Positions 24,988-37,253 are shown, counted from the stretch's first letter. The stretch: DNA of 64,000 bases from Callorhinus ursinus (GCF_003265705.1 NW_020312785.1:132799354-132863353); one strand, 5' to 3'. Notes: generated by a model not told the origin, from the sequence alone. Numbers and translations are program-made.

Positions 24988-25072
24988 GTGTTTAGAGAAC
25001 TTTCTTCATGTGTCTAATGATCCTTGATTGCCATGGTTATGAATAAATTGTTAAAAATCTTTTAGAAGCTAT
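24441..25072. other. No gene seen; (GT)n microsatellite
   Basis: AT-rich sequence. A GT run of about twenty units lies at 24946-24987. 24475-24560 has a weak resemblance to an ancient repeat that I cannot name. Confidence 0.5.
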
Positions 25073-25665
25073 TATAGACTTAATTCTGTTCTCCCCAAAT
25101 TCATATGTTGAAATTCTAATACCCAGTATCTCAGAATGTGACAGTATTTGGAAATAGAGTCTTTGAAGAGGTAATTAAAGATGGGTGCCTTGGTGTCTCA
25201 GTCAGTTAAGCATCTGCCTTCAGCTCAAATCATGATCCCAGGGTCCTGGGATGGAGCTCCGCATTGAGCTCCCTGCTCAGTGGGGAGCCTGCTTCTCCGT
25301 CTCCCTCTGCCTGCCACTTCCCCTGCTCCCCCTGCTTGTGCTCTCTCTCTCCCCATCAAATAAATAAATAAAATCTTTTTTAAAAAAAGAGGTAATTAAG
25401 GTAAAATGAGGCCATATGGGTAGGCCCTCATCCTGTATGGCTGGTGTCCTCAAGAGGAGATTAAGACCCCCAGCAGAGGGAGATCATGTGAAGACAAAGG
25501 GAGAAGACAATGATCTACAAGCCAAGGAGAGAGATCTCAGAAGATACCAACCCTGCTGACACCTTGGTCTCAGACTTCTAGGACTCCAGGAAAACAATCT
25601 GCTACTATGTAAGCCACCCAGGCTGTGGTATGTGGTTATGGCAGCCCTGGCAAACTAATACAGAA
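25073..25665 (+). repeat. MaLR-like LTR interrupted by a SINE
   Basis: 'caaattcatatgttgaaatt' and 'agaatgtgacagtatttgga' lie left of the SINE; 'gtaaaatgaggccatatggg', 'gccacccaggctgtggtatg' and the end 'ggcaaactaatacag' lie right of it. This is the layout of MLT1/MST-type LTRs. No internal region follows. Confidence 0.6.
25179..25387 (+). mobile_element. CAN-type SINE with perfect TSD inside the LTR
   Basis: Head 'gggtgccttggtgtctcagt', a complete body and an 'aataaataaataaaatcttt' tail. The 12-bp duplication 'agaggtaattaa' at 25167-25178 and 25388-25399 is perfect and joins the two LTR halves. Confidence 0.97.
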
Positions 25666-25969
25666 GCTGTCAGACATAAGGCTGTCATCCCTTAGGGTTA
25701 TTTGCTAGAGAACTGGCTGTTTCACTGATGCAAATCTCTTTCCCTACCCAAAACACATACACACAATTGCAGTACGTGGTAGTCATTCCAGTATCTCTAG
25801 GGATGAATCCTTCAACTTCCACCTGGAGGTAGACACCTAATTAAGTTTGATGGTCCAGTTACTCAGGATGCAAATTTTTCACTTGACTACCCCTTTTACT
25901 ATCTTACACCTCACTGCCACCTTCTGCTGTGTTTGGTGCTTCTGAACAAAAGTCTTCCCTTTCACTTTC

Positions 25970-26297
25970 TTCTTCTTCTTCCTTTTTTTTTTTTTTTAAG
26001 ATTTTATTTATTTATTTGACAGAGAGAGACACAGTGAGAGAGAGAAGAAAAGCAGGGGGAGAGGGAGAAGCAGGCTTCCCGCTGAGCAGGGAGCCTGATG
26101 TGGGGCTCGATCCCAGGACCCTGGGATCATGACCTGAGCCGAAGACAGATGCTTACCGACTGAGCCACCCAGGCGCCCCTCTTTTTCTTTTTTTTTTTTT
26201 AAATAGGCTCCACACCCAGCATGGAGCCCTGCATGGGGATCAAACTCATGGCAGTGAGATTAAGACCTGAGCTGAGATCAGGAGTCAGAGGCTTAAC
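25970..26297 (-). mobile_element. tRNA-Lys-type short SINE hosting a second SINE
   Basis: The outer element is the short SINE form ('aaataggctccacacccagc' to 'gtcagaggcttaa', 26200-26297) with its T-rich tail at the left. Perfect duplications 'ccctttcactttc' at 25957-25969 and 26298-26310 bound the whole block. It lacks the last ~25 bases of the tRNA-like head, which fits incomplete reverse transcription. A full CAN-type SINE sits in its tail. Confidence 0.88.
25983..26179 (-). mobile_element. CAN-type SINE nested in the tail of an older SINE
   Basis: Complete copy with a 15-base T run at the left and 'gagccacccaggcgcccc' at the right. It is one of the least decayed SINEs in the window. Confidence 0.95.
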
Positions 26298-26310
26298 CCC
26301 TTTCACTTTC

Positions 26311-26857
26311 ATTGGAGATTAGAATCTGGCTGTCAGTTGTGGGGAGTGGAGCACTGGGCTGCTGGCATCTCTGCATGGGGATGGGGGAAGGTGGTATATG
26401 AGTGCACATCTGGAATTTCAAGCCACCCATGCACTTTTATTTTTTTTTTTTTTTTGCTTTAAGCCTTACCCCTGGCTGTAGTTGCTCCTGAGTTCTCCGG
26501 GGCAAATATGTCCACTTCTCATGGGTTTTCCCCTTGGGTATGAATTTAGGATTTAAGCTTATTCTTCACCACATCAGTTGCCACTCCACCATCTGCTTAA
26601 CATCTTCCCAATATGTGAACAAGCCTCCCGTTTTCCTCACTGGGTTATGCCTTTTTTATACCTTTACTACTACTTTGTTGGAGGAGATAAAGGAATGTGC
26701 TCAATCCATCATTTGTAGCTGTCCAGGCAACATTTGGAAAAAGGAGGAGAATAAGGTGATTGTAAAAATACATTTTTTTCTCATTAGAAATCAGAGCTGA
26801 TAATGACAATAAAATTCTAAAGACTTTTAAAAGTTGCTTTTATAACCAGTAGAAAGT
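26311..26857. other. No gene seen
   Basis: Unique-looking sequence with a T run at 26438-26455. Confidence 0.5.
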
Positions 26858-26949
26858 AAAGTTAGGTCCGTGGACTGAGTTAGCTGCAGTTGTTTCCTCA
26901 CCTGTAAAATAACAGAATAAGACCTGTTCCTGGTTGCTTCCCCACACCA

Positions 26950-27080
26950 AGTGGTTATTAGAATCAGCTGGGGTGCTTGTTTGTAATCCAGATTCCTCGG
27001 CCACAGGGCCCAAGATCCAGATTCCTCCATAGCTCTGGGTGGAAAGCATGGGGACTGATAATGTCTTGGGGCTCCTGACA
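26950..27080. mobile_element. MER5-type hAT MITE fragment
   Basis: 'agtggttattagaatcagct' followed by 'gtaatccagattcctcggcc' follows the MER5 layout, with its far end eroded. A weak MIR-like stretch precedes it at 26860-26935. Confidence 0.45.
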
Positions 27081-27188
27081 CTTGGATATCCTCTGAGTCT
27101 GTGAGTTTCATTTCTATTGCTTGATTTTCTTTTTAGCTGGAAACTGTTTTATGAATGGCAAATATTCTAAATATTCAGACAATCGTAG

Positions 27189-27400
27189 GGGCCCTTGGGT
27201 GGTCAGTCAGTTAAGCGACTACCTTCTGTTCAGGTCATGATCTCAGGGTCCTGGGATCGAGCCCCGCATCGGGCTCCCTGCTCAACCAGGAGTCTGCTTC
27301 TCCCTCTGCCCCTCACCCAGCTCATGCTTTCTCTCTGACTCTCTCAATCTCTCTTGCTCTCAAATAAATAAATAAAACCTTTTTAAAAATTAAAAAAAAT
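27189..27400 (+). mobile_element. CAN-type SINE with 20-bp TSD
   Basis: Complete copy, head 'ggggcccttgggtggtcagt'. Duplications 'aaatattcagacaatcgtag' (27169-27188) and 'aaatatttggacaattgtag' (27401-27420) differ at three sites, all transitions, indicating an older insertion. Confidence 0.95.
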
Positions 27401-27420
27401 AAATATTTGGACAATTGTAG

Positions 27421-28524
27421 ATCCATTAAGAGATTTAAACTGAACATCAATATTACACAAAAATAGGCCACAGATTAACAAGTGGAAGCATATAGTTGGT
27501 AGGTAGCTGGGAGGGGTAAGGTGGGTGTTATGAGTGGATGATATGTGATTTGGGAAAAAAATGTCAAAATATATTTTTATATTCAGAAAGCAAAATGCCT
27601 TTTTCACATAATAATTTGGAACATTAAAAGCTATTGTTTTTTCTTATTTGACATGATGCACAGGAAGTAGGATGACTTTTCTGCACACACAAAACTCACT
27701 GGTCAGAGTGGAAGTCAGAGGTGGGAGGAATGGTGTCATGAGATTTTCAGGCTTATCCAAAGGGGTCATGGGCTTAAAAAGGTTGCAAAGCACTGCAGTA
27801 GTGAAATGGATTGGTTTCCGAAGAAAAGTGAGAAAAGAAAACCATTAACTCCAACTGTCACTCTTCCAACTGAAGATTGAAACCACTTGGGAACAAATTT
27901 TGAGTGAGGTTTACAGTCATAAACAACATTGGTGTTTTTGAGGTTTGCTTGTGAATCGCCATTTAGCGGTACCACATGCTTCCTAGAGATGTGATTAATT
28001 GTCATATTTTAAAGCTTTCAAACGTGTTAAGTTGCCTGTTACATGGGGCTAACTTATTGAAAGGTTTCTATTCGCTTAGATTTAGTGGATTTATGTGTTG
28101 CATTTTGGCTTAGTGGACAGAAGATTCAAGAGACTGGAATTTCCATTCTACTTTCACAATGATGATGTATAAACTGGAACAAGTCACTGAGTATTTTATT
28201 TGTAAGTCGTTGGATAAAATATGCTGCATGCAAGGGTGACCTGGCTCAAAATTTGTCACCCGTGGACTGCCAATGTTCATTTGGCTGATTGACAGACTTG
28301 GCCAACTAGGTAAGTTTCTTCCTCCTCCCTCCTTCTTTATATTGAAGATAAATGAGGGCATGAAATCCAAAGTGCTAGTTACTTGTTATAGTGATAGTAG
28401 TCATGGTAGTAATGGTAGGGGTAGTCTTACTATATACATCCCTCCTTAATGTCAGAGGGGAAATGAATGAAGGAGACCAGAACATTCAATCTTGTATTAA
28501 AGGCAGTGGGTCTAGAGAAAAGAA
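27421..28524. other. No gene seen; weak MIR
   Basis: Mostly unique-looking. 28108-28220 resembles a forward MIR ('gcttagtggacagaagattc'), too decayed to be sure. Confidence 0.45.
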
Positions 28525-28700
28525 AGCTGATTTTGAGCCCTAATTCTGCCAGCTCTCTGAACTTGGTCAGGATGGCTTAAGCTCTCTCAGCTTCAGTTTC
28601 TTTGTTTATAAAATTGAGATCACAATAGCTATCTGATGGCATTGCTTTGAGAACTAAAAGAAATAATATTTTTAAGAATGAGGACTGTGCCTGGCATTTT
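28525..28700 (+). repeat. MIR SINE
   Basis: 'tctcagcttcagtttctttg' with 'tttataaaattgagatcaca' and the end 'gactgtgcctggcatttt' follow forward MIR. Confidence 0.75.
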
Positions 28701-28931
28701 GTCCAAAAGATGATGGAAACAACTGTAAATTTTTAAGTAAAAGAATGATACAATTAGGTTTATGTTTTAGTAAATGTGAAGGATCAGTAGGGGGCACATA
28801 AAACTGGAAAATGAGATTTGAAGCAGGAAAACATGTGAAAAAGTTCTAATACAGCTGAAAAATTACATGATCTTAAATAAACCAGAAGAAGTGCCGAGAA
28901 TCAGATATCCTTGAGTGATGGCAGTGAGGCC

Positions 28932-29010
28932 CAGTTTCATTCGTCTTTGTGCCCCTGGCACTGAGCACGATGCCTGGCCTACAGTTGGGGCTGAGAAAAT
29001 ATTTTACTTG
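28932..29010 (+). repeat. L2 3'-end fragment
   Basis: 'tgcccctggcactgagcacg' and 'atgcctggcctacagttggg' match the L2 terminus. Confidence 0.5.
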
Positions 29011-30309
29011 ATGGTGGAATTGCCTCAATTTGATTCAATGTCATCAAAAAAGGTAATAAGATGAGAAAATCTGTGATTCTAACTGATGTGTTTTTTTCAT
29101 GTTTCCACTTTCCCCCAACTCTCTCCCTCCTTCCAATTTGGGGAGCTAAGCATTTTGTCTTCTGTCCTTGGGAAAGAGGCTCCATGGGAGAAAGTAGACT
29201 TTAAAAATGTTGTAAAGTTAACAAGTGATCATTGTTTCAAAAAAGCTTCATCCCATTTGGAAGAATATATGATGAATCAGAGTATCTCCTTCACAGAAAT
29301 AAACAAAAATTCCTTACCCTGAATGAGGGAGAGAAGCAGAGGGGGCGTGATGAGACCTGGTGGCTTTCTAGGACAATGGGGGTGAACCGAGGATTGAGGA
29401 AACTGGATAAGCTTGAGGAGACCCAAGCTCTGTCACTGGGTAGTGTCCGGGGTGTGAGTGGCAAGAGGCAAGTTCCAGCCTAATGAGGCAACCTGACTGT
29501 TGTCTGGGTGGTGTGAGCCTCATGGAGTTCCTTGTATAAGAGCATGGCATTGCAACAGCAGGTGAGTCTAGGACCAGAAAAATGCAAGTTTTCCACAGAT
29601 CACAGCAGCGCCCTACAGTGGAATTTTCCCACACAGAGGTGTGACTCAGAGGAGAATCAGGGTCTTAAAGAGGTCTTAATGATGGGAATGACAGGGTAGG
29701 GCAGGAGGGTGCTATACTGGCCTGCCAATGACCAATGACTGAGGTCGAAGGGAACCAGGACCTCTGAGGGAATGATAGTGTAGATACCCACTGACAATCA
29801 GATAGTCTCTCCCATTCCAACCTGATACCTTGACCCTATGAGTCCTGTAAACCTAGTAGCCCCCAGAGTTCTGATGCAACCCTGGGCAAGCCAAGGAGTC
29901 TAAATTTGAATTAACTCAAATTATGTCTTTACCATCCAGGAGTATGGGGACTCACAATATAAATTGAGTTAAGTTATAAAAATACAAAGGAAAGTTCTTG
30001 GGCACCTCATTTTGTCAACTGACATTCCAACTCCCTATATGAATAAATTTTTGGACATATTAGCAGAAGTACAATAGGCATTGATTTGAAGTTGCTGCAT
30101 GAACATATTCTATGTGGCACAGATCAGAACACACCTGAGGTACAGGTTTAATCTAGGACCCAATTTTCAAGAGTATTGCCAAATTGGATGGAAAGAGAAT
30201 AAAAATCATGCAATATGAAAAATCATACAAAGATCTGGGATCCTTAGCTGGGACTCTAGCAGTTTTCTAGTATTCAGAGAACAGTGAAGACTAAGGCTGG
30301 AATTCCTGC
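29011..30309. other. No gene seen
   Basis: Unique-looking sequence. The frames at 29086-29634 overlap on both strands and show no domain. Confidence 0.5.
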
Positions 30310-30530
30310 AACATTTATGTAACACCGACTATCTTCCAGGTACTCTCTCAAGTCCTTCACAAAAGTTAGCTTTCAGTTCTTACAAAAGAACTTACAAAGC
30401 AATAAGTACTATTTTTATCCCCATTTACCAGGTGGAAAAATGGAGATGCAAAGAGGGGACATAATTTGCCCAAGTTTATAACAGATGATGAGTGACGGAG
30501 CCAGGATTCGAACTTAGCTCTGCTCTGGGG
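30310..30530 (-). repeat. MIR SINE
   Basis: 'atccccatttaccaggtgga', 'ataatttgcccaagtttata' and 'gagccaggattcgaacttag' are a nearly full reverse MIR. Confidence 0.85.
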
Positions 30531-33500
30531 TTCATGGCCTCACTTCACTCACTGTCATGTTCTAATTAGTGTGACAAAGAACTTTATTTACAGTCAGAAA
30601 GGAGCATGGGCCACAGGAGCAGTGACTTCACTGAAAGTGGGTTAGGCAGGTGTCATGGTTGGTATCAAGAGACTGAGGTCTCTGATTCTGAACTTCTAGG
30701 AGGCCATTATTTCCTTGAGATTTTACTGGTTAATTAAATTTTTTTAAAATTTGGTTTGAAATAAGCTTTTTCTCCCTTAAGTGGCATGTGAGACTTACAC
30801 AACAAAAAGCAATAAAAATCTAGCTCAGGTGATATAGCTCTATTGAAAAATAGCAGACTTTTGTAAGTGAAAATATTCATGTAGTTACAGAGCTAATTGA
30901 GGATGACTTGGTGAAATTATTTTCAGATTCTCCCATACTTAAAAAAATCTTTTTGTGGGGGGTGACTTTATCTCCTGATTGTTGATTCTGTTGGCTGAAT
31001 TTCTTGGGGTTAGTTTTTCCTACATGTTTTGGAATTTTGGTTTGAGAGCTCATCTTGTGGGGGAGGGGATCCTCCACCCATTCCCACTTCTATCTGCATT
31101 CACTTCTGTCTAACATACCTGAGATTATCATGGTCAATTTAGTCTTCCACCTCATTAATGGGAATGTGACATTGGGAATGTCACACTTGGTAGTCCATGA
31201 AGATCTGTCCCTTAGGAATATCAAGAGTTTACAGTACTTCTGGAATGCATTCAGAAAGTGGATGAGTACGATGAAATGAATGCAGACTCCAACTTGCTTT
31301 ATGTATACACAGACCTTTCCAAACATGCAACTACATAAAATTCAAGAAAGGATTATATTGTTTTAGACTGAAAGTTATCAACAGTGGTTTACCATCTTGG
31401 AAAATCAAATTACTGACAGTCTAAACACTTAGGCTTTTGAGTTGCCAATACCTTACACTCCATTAATCTTGCTTCTGTAGCTGTCTCGTTCACTGTGATA
31501 GCTACACAGAGTTGCAAATATCTAACAACTTCCTTACACCTTTCAGTGTGACTGTGACCAGGCATTTACATATTGAAATTATAAATTTCTTTCCTTCTAT
31601 TTATTCTTTATATTAAAGTTTGTCTTATATTAATTTTTAAAAATCTATATGTAGGTAGGTTAATTTATTATAAATTTCATTTGGGACAGAACAGAAGGCA
31701 TTACAAAATATTTATTATAAAATGGAGGTTTGAGGATTTAAAGAGCTTTCATTTTGTTTTGAGTTTCTATCATCCCCAAAACCTCAAAATGAAACCAAGC
31801 CCAAACCTCTAAATTATAAAACCAGGGCTTTCTTGAATCTTGACTCAGGTTTACTAAAAGAATATATGACACTTCACGAAAGTTGGTAGGAGGTAAGGTT
31901 TCCAGGGAGGGCAGTGTGAAGCAAATATCAGGTTTAGGAAAAACCAATATCAGGTTTAGAAAATTTTACTTTCTCAGAATATTTGCAGAAACTTTCAACT
32001 TAGACAGCATGTGCTGAAGAGCAAATTAAATAAGCAAGTGCTATGGCAAGCCTGCAGTATTCATACACATTTCTGTTGGAGTATTTGTGTATTTTTTTCC
32101 CCTTCTCTAATTCCCTTACCTGGATGAGTTGATATCAGAGGATACATTTTAGCTTCAAGACAGGGGAGATCAGAAAAACAGATGACCTTCTTTTCTTAAA
32201 CTCAGCATTGCTTTCCATTGACTCAGTAGAAGTTCATTGCCTTTACTCTATTTTCCTCCTTGAAATACCTTTTCTCTCTTTATCTCCACTCTTTCAAGTC
32301 CTATATTATACATTGCAAGAATAAATGGGCAAAAATGCCTAGTGAAAAAAGGGAAGCAAAGTTTAACGAGTGAAGAGTTATCTTGACAAATAATAAAATG
32401 TATTATAAGGCTATACTTAATAAAACAGCATGTTAAAGTACAAGAATAGGTACAAATAAAAGAGATATTACAGAAATAGACTCTATCAAAAGCTGTTATG
32501 ATAAAAATGATATCAGAAATGAGTAGAGAAAGATTATTACATAAAGGGTGAGTACGCAATAGATAAAACTTGAGAGAAAGATAGATTCTTACTATATGTC
32601 ATGCATCGAAATAAATCTAACAGAATTTAAAAGTTTTATTTAATGTAAAAAATAGCAGAAAATATGGATGATTAGTGTCATGATCTCAGAGAGGGAAATA
32701 ACTCTATATGAAAAAGCAGAAAGCAAGCCAATGGAGGAAATCACAAAGGAATAGATGAATCAAATTAACTACTTTAAATTTTGTTTTCATTTGTAATAAC
32801 AGTAATGCCTGCTTTATTAGTACTTACTCTATGCTAATGAAATGGTCTCCAGGCCCTATGAATGTGTGCCTCCAACAGGAGCACATGTGCTGCTTACAGG
32901 TGTCCAGGTTGTGTCCCATACAAGGGCACGACAACTAAGAGAGGGACATTCACATTGTAGACACATTTATTATTTTGATCTATTTTTATATTTTTATTAT
33001 GGCTTTTTTTAGGTTTCAAAGATAGGCTTATTTGTATATTCATTATAACAGTTCCCTAACCGAGTAAAATATCTTTTCGCAATAGAGTACATAGATACCA
33101 TTTTGCTTTGACTCATGAAGGAATGAGTTTAACAAACAAAATACTTTGTTGATGTAACAATAAACAATGCTTCTAATACTGGAAGCTACCTTTCACAAAT
33201 TTCATGAGCTCATCAGAAAATATCTTAGAATGAAAAGGAAAAAATTCCCTGGTGGTAAAATGTAGCTAAATTTTGTGTCTCATTTTGTAGTTAACAGTAT
33301 TGTCATTTGTTTATTTTTACTAAAATGATATTGCAGAGTTTCCATTTAAGCCTAATAATATTTTCATCTGACATGAATCACTATAGAATGAGTAATATTT
33401 ATTTACCATTACCACATAATGATCTAATTATATCAGAGCCATTATTATGCTGTGAAAATTTTATCATAAATTTTAATTGCTGTTAAAGCTCAATGGCTCA

Positions 33501-34570
33501 TTAAATGAAAAAATTTTAAAATATTACACATTCTAAAGTAAATGTATAAAATGATTACATTATTTCTGCCCAGATACTCAAAACATAAGAAAACAGTGTA
33601 TCATGATCAGAGAAACAGAAAATGAGAACCATACAAAAAATGAAAAAGAAATTATTTGCATCAGATCATTGAATGCCAGGGGGAAGAAAGAAAAGGAAAT
33701 GACTGGTCTCAGAAGAATCTAGCACAGACTTCACAGGGGACAAGTGGTGAATTTACTATTTCTATGTCAATAAGAATGGATGAATTCCTTTAAAAAAATG
33801 AGAACCCATCTAGAATCCATTAAATGAAATACATTTTCTGTTGATCCCATTAAAGTCCTTGTATTTGACTATTAAAAGCAGAACCCCCTTGTTGAGATTA
33901 TCCATCTCAAATAGGACAAGTTTATCTTCCAGAGGAAAGCACAGATAGGAAGTTTTTGGAAACTTCTCACATAAGAATTCTGGCAAATGTTGAAAAAAAT
34001 TGTAACTCCTGTTATTTTTTTTTTAAGCTGAAAGAATTATTTCTAAAAATACATATATTATTTTATAAATCCCTTAAGAAAAAAACCCAACTGAACAAAG
34101 AGAATGGGGGCACAGAATGACAGATTTTGTCACATAATTGTCATAAAAAATGAATAGAATGAAATGCACCACATTTTATTAAGTGTTTAAAGTTAAAAAC
34201 TTTTGAAAAAAGTAATTATTGATGCTATAGGAAATAAACTATTTGAAGATAAGAAACTATTAATGTGCCAATAGTAAATGTATACTATAAATAATTATAT
34301 ATTTAGCAAAAACATTTGAGCATTCAGAGAATAATCTACACAACTGAATGACACTGGAAATCTCTTTCATTTAGTAGAAACCACAGCAAAATTGGATAAC
34401 ATTATGACTGACACTTACGTATAATACAAACATCAACAACAAATAACAATATTGCACATTATGTAGGGATGAAATACAAAACTGAAAATCAAGATTATAG
34501 CAGATGGAATTAACAAGATTATTTAATAAGGTGAACAATGCTAATTATTATTCAATCATTTTAGATAACA
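30531..34570. other. AT-rich interval, no gene seen
   Basis: About 4 kb of AT-rich sequence with few recognisable young repeats. It contains a small perfect inverted repeat at 31166-31184 (arms 'gtgacatt'/'aatgtcac', 3-base loop) and a direct duplication of 'aatatcaggtttag' at about 31926-31960. 32500-34570 is especially A+T rich. No open frame exceeds about 103 codons and none has a recognisable motif. Confidence 0.5.
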
Positions 34571-34572
34571 AC

Positions 34573-34973
34573 CAGTGGTGTGCTGATAAACTGTCCTAAG
34601 AAAGAAAAAAAAAGGGTGCCCGGGTGGCTCAGTCATTAAGCATCTGCCTTTGGCTCAGGTCGTGGTCCCAGGGTCCTGGGATCGAGTCCCACATCCGGCT
34701 TCCTGCTCAGCGGGAAGCCTGCTTCTCCCTCTCCCACTTCCCCTGCTTGTGTTCCCTCTCTTGCTGTTCTCTCTCTCTCTGTCAAATAAATAAAATACTT
34801 TTTAAAAAAGAAAAAAGCCCTGATTTGTGGCATTTGCCGATTTCAGTGGTGCAAACACTCCTAATAAGGCTGATTTCAAGCTCCTAATAATTTAACAACT
34901 GGCTCACAAAATTCCTGAATATTTAATGGTAGGCTTTCACCAGCGGGTGCAAGCTGGCTCCTACATACCACAT
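34573..34973. mobile_element. hAT MITE (MER33-like) split by a SINE
   Basis: 'cagtggtgtgctgataaact' on the left continues right of the SINE with 'cctgatttgtggcatttgcc', 'atttaacaactggctcacaa' and 'gcaagctggctcctacatac'. I remember this layout as MER33, though the number is uncertain. Confidence 0.55.
34614..34806 (+). mobile_element. CAN-type SINE, arctoid form
   Basis: Head 'gggtgcccgggtggctcagt', body with 'cctgctcagcgggaagcctg' and 'cccacttcccctgcttgtgt', and a tail 'caaataaataaaatactttt'. This body form is the best clue in the window to an arctoid host. Duplications are A-rich ('aaagaaaaaa') and not diagnostic. Confidence 0.96.
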
Positions 34974-35477
34974 ACACATACAATCAAAGCCATGTAGAAC
35001 AGATGATAATCGTTGATAGATTTGTGAATTTAAAAATGCAAATCTTGTTATTTCTACATGCGACTAGTTGGGGCAGTTCTGTCCAGTAGGTGACATAAGT
35101 AAGGAACAATTATATATGTATTTTTAGTAGACCAGTTACAAGAGAAAATCTGAAAATCTAAAATCTGGGTATAATAATAGCATAAATGTGCAAGGAAAAC
35201 AACAAATTGCAGCAGATGATGTTTGAAAGTGATAGAACATCCTGTATTCTGCTTTCTGTGCATTTTTTAAGCTGGGAGGAAATGAGACAGCAAAACTCTG
35301 ATAACTCTGAATAGCTTTTTATATGGCACAAACTATACAACTACTTTTTAGCCTCAATAAAAATTAAAGAGTATTGGACACACATTTACCAAATATAAGT
35401 ATTTAGCCATTGTTGCATTTGTAATAGGAAATGCAGTTGGCAACATTATGTTACTAAAAACACAAGTAGAAGAAGGG
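34974..35477. other. No gene seen
   Basis: AT-rich unique-looking interval. Confidence 0.5.
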
Positions 35478-35640
35478 AGATTTGGTGGGCGGTGGGTTTT
35501 GAAATAGGTGACAGGGATGAAGGAGGGCACTTGTCATGAGGAGCACCAGGTAATGTATGGAACTGTTGAATCACTATATTGTTCACCTGAAACTAATATA
35601 ACATGGTATGTTAGCCGTACTGAAATTAAAATTAAAACTT
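35478..35640 (+). mobile_element. Carnivore L1 3' end
   Basis: 'gaaggagggcacttgtcatg', then 'gttgaatcactatattgttc', 'acctgaaactaatataacat' and 'tactgaaattaaaattaaaa' is a typical 3' terminus of carnivore L1, strongly 5' truncated. Confidence 0.8.
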
Positions 35641-35659
35641 GATTTAAAAATTTAAACAT

Positions 35660-36127
35660 TTTTTAAAATTAAAAAATATCCAACAATAAAAATAAAAACA
35701 GAAATAGAGGCAGGTTAAAAACTCTTAGAATTTTTTGATGGCACTAGTAAAGAAAAGAAACCAAAGAATACTTGAAAAAACATCAAAAGTTGTATGTATT
35801 TGTTTAGCTCAAATTTATCATATTTTAAAAAGTATTAATGTTGTAAGCAAAATGTTGCAGAAAATGAAATTCAAGACTTGAATAATACCCTTCAAACGTC
35901 ATCAAAGAGATTAAAAAATTTTGAAATTATGATTGTGATTTTTATGAAAAATACATTATTGTTGTTAAAGAAATTGCAATCTCTGGATATAGATATGAAT
36001 CTCAAAACCTCCAAACAAAAAGACCAAGTTTGACTGGAAATCCCGCAATCAACCCACCTCTGTCAAAAACCAAAATTTCCAAGCGAAGAATTTTGTTTTC
36101 TGAATCAGATACAATAATATTGCCATT
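35660..36127. other. No gene seen
   Basis: AT-rich interval without recognisable elements. Confidence 0.45.
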
Positions 36128-36140
36128 AAGGAAAGTTTTA

Positions 36141-36274
36141 GTTTTTATTTTATTTTATTTTTTTTTTCTTTTCTTTCTTTCTTTTTTATTTTTATTAAGT
36201 TCAGTTAGCCAACATATAATACATCATTAGTTTTTGATGTAGTGTTATTTATGATAAAAACTCTCAAAAAATAA
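36141..36274 (-). mobile_element. Very short L1 insertion with an inverted 5' piece
   Basis: A T-rich tail (about 36141-36196) is followed by the reversed L1 3' end ('gttagccaacatataataca' to 'tgatgtagtgtt'). At about 36248 the sequence switches to a sense-strand piece reading 'atgataaaaactctcaaaaa', which resembles an ORF2 segment. Perfect 13-bp duplications 'aaggaaagtttta' at 36128-36140 and 36275-36287 bound the whole block. The switch inside one insertion is the mark of twin priming. Confidence 0.8.
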
Positions 36275-36287
36275 AAGGAAAGTTTTA

Positions 36288-37238
36288 TGACGCCAAGAAA
36301 ATACTATGCCTATTTTGATGCTCTAGATAACACCATTTGCTGAAATATGAAGAAAATGAAATACTATAACTACACAAAAAGTTATAATTGATATCTGATG
36401 ACTATAACAGCGAATGTGATATTTATGGGTCACAAGTATTTGAGAAACTAAAATCTTTAAGCTGCTTTCTAAAATCTACATAGATTTCCTCTGAAATATT
36501 ACAATTTCAATATTGAAATGCTTACAGCAATAACTTACTGAATACATTTTCAAATATTCTGATAGCTCTGAGGTTATAAGTAACCTCCAATTTCAGTTGC
36601 CAGTGGCGAATATAATTTCAAAATTAAAACGTACTTAAAACTACTTAAGGTCTGTAATATCTGAAGAAAAGTAGCAAGTAAATCAGAGATGACTTCCATG
36701 GAAAATGGGATGCTAGATCAGGTAAGCACTGAAATTATCATAAAGAGTTCATTTCCATAAAACAACTATTAAAATATATTAATAATAAAAATATTAAAAA
36801 TACATATTCTGACTGTGCTGTTTGTAACTATTTTGATTAAATTTTTCATTTTCTATTATTTTATGTTCAACAATCTTATTTTTGTAATTTCTACAAAATA
36901 TTTTTTATTTTGTAGAAATAAACTATAACTAATAAAAGTTTTACTTAAAGAAACATTTCTAATTTGCCCATTGTGTAAGCCAGCAGTATTCTTGATTAAA
37001 TATATTTATTTGCACATGGTAGTGTATGTCTATACATAAAAATTATACAAATATACATTTTAAATGTGACAAAAATGAAATTGGAAATTACTGTATTTTG
37101 TGTTTTATTATATTTATTTCTGTATTTTTACTAATGTATTTTACTTATGCCCTAAAATGTTTATAAGTAATATTTTCTTAATAGCACCATGATTAAATAT
37201 GTTTCACTAAAATAATGCTTTATTTTGAGAGAGTATCC
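36288..37238. other. AT-rich interval, no gene seen
   Basis: Very A+T rich, including 36770-37200. A 16-base palindrome at 36504-36519 is within chance expectation. Confidence 0.5.
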
Positions 37239-37253
37239 AAAGGACTGTTTCTT

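Noticed and set aside
23827..26179. Repeated similar sequences that could recall an array such as CRISPR
   Set aside because: They are independent SINE insertions with their own tails and target-site duplications, in a vertebrate genome.
31166..31184. Inverted repeat with 8-bp arms as a possible terminator or binding site
   Set aside because: Too short to be meaningful in mammalian DNA without other evidence.
34614..34690. tRNA-like gene with A and B box motifs
   Set aside because: It is the tRNA-derived head of a SINE, followed by the SINE body and tail; the same holds for all other tRNA-like matches here.
36504..36519. Perfect 16-base palindrome
   Set aside because: One such palindrome is about what chance predicts for 64 kb, and it is in AT-rich DNA.
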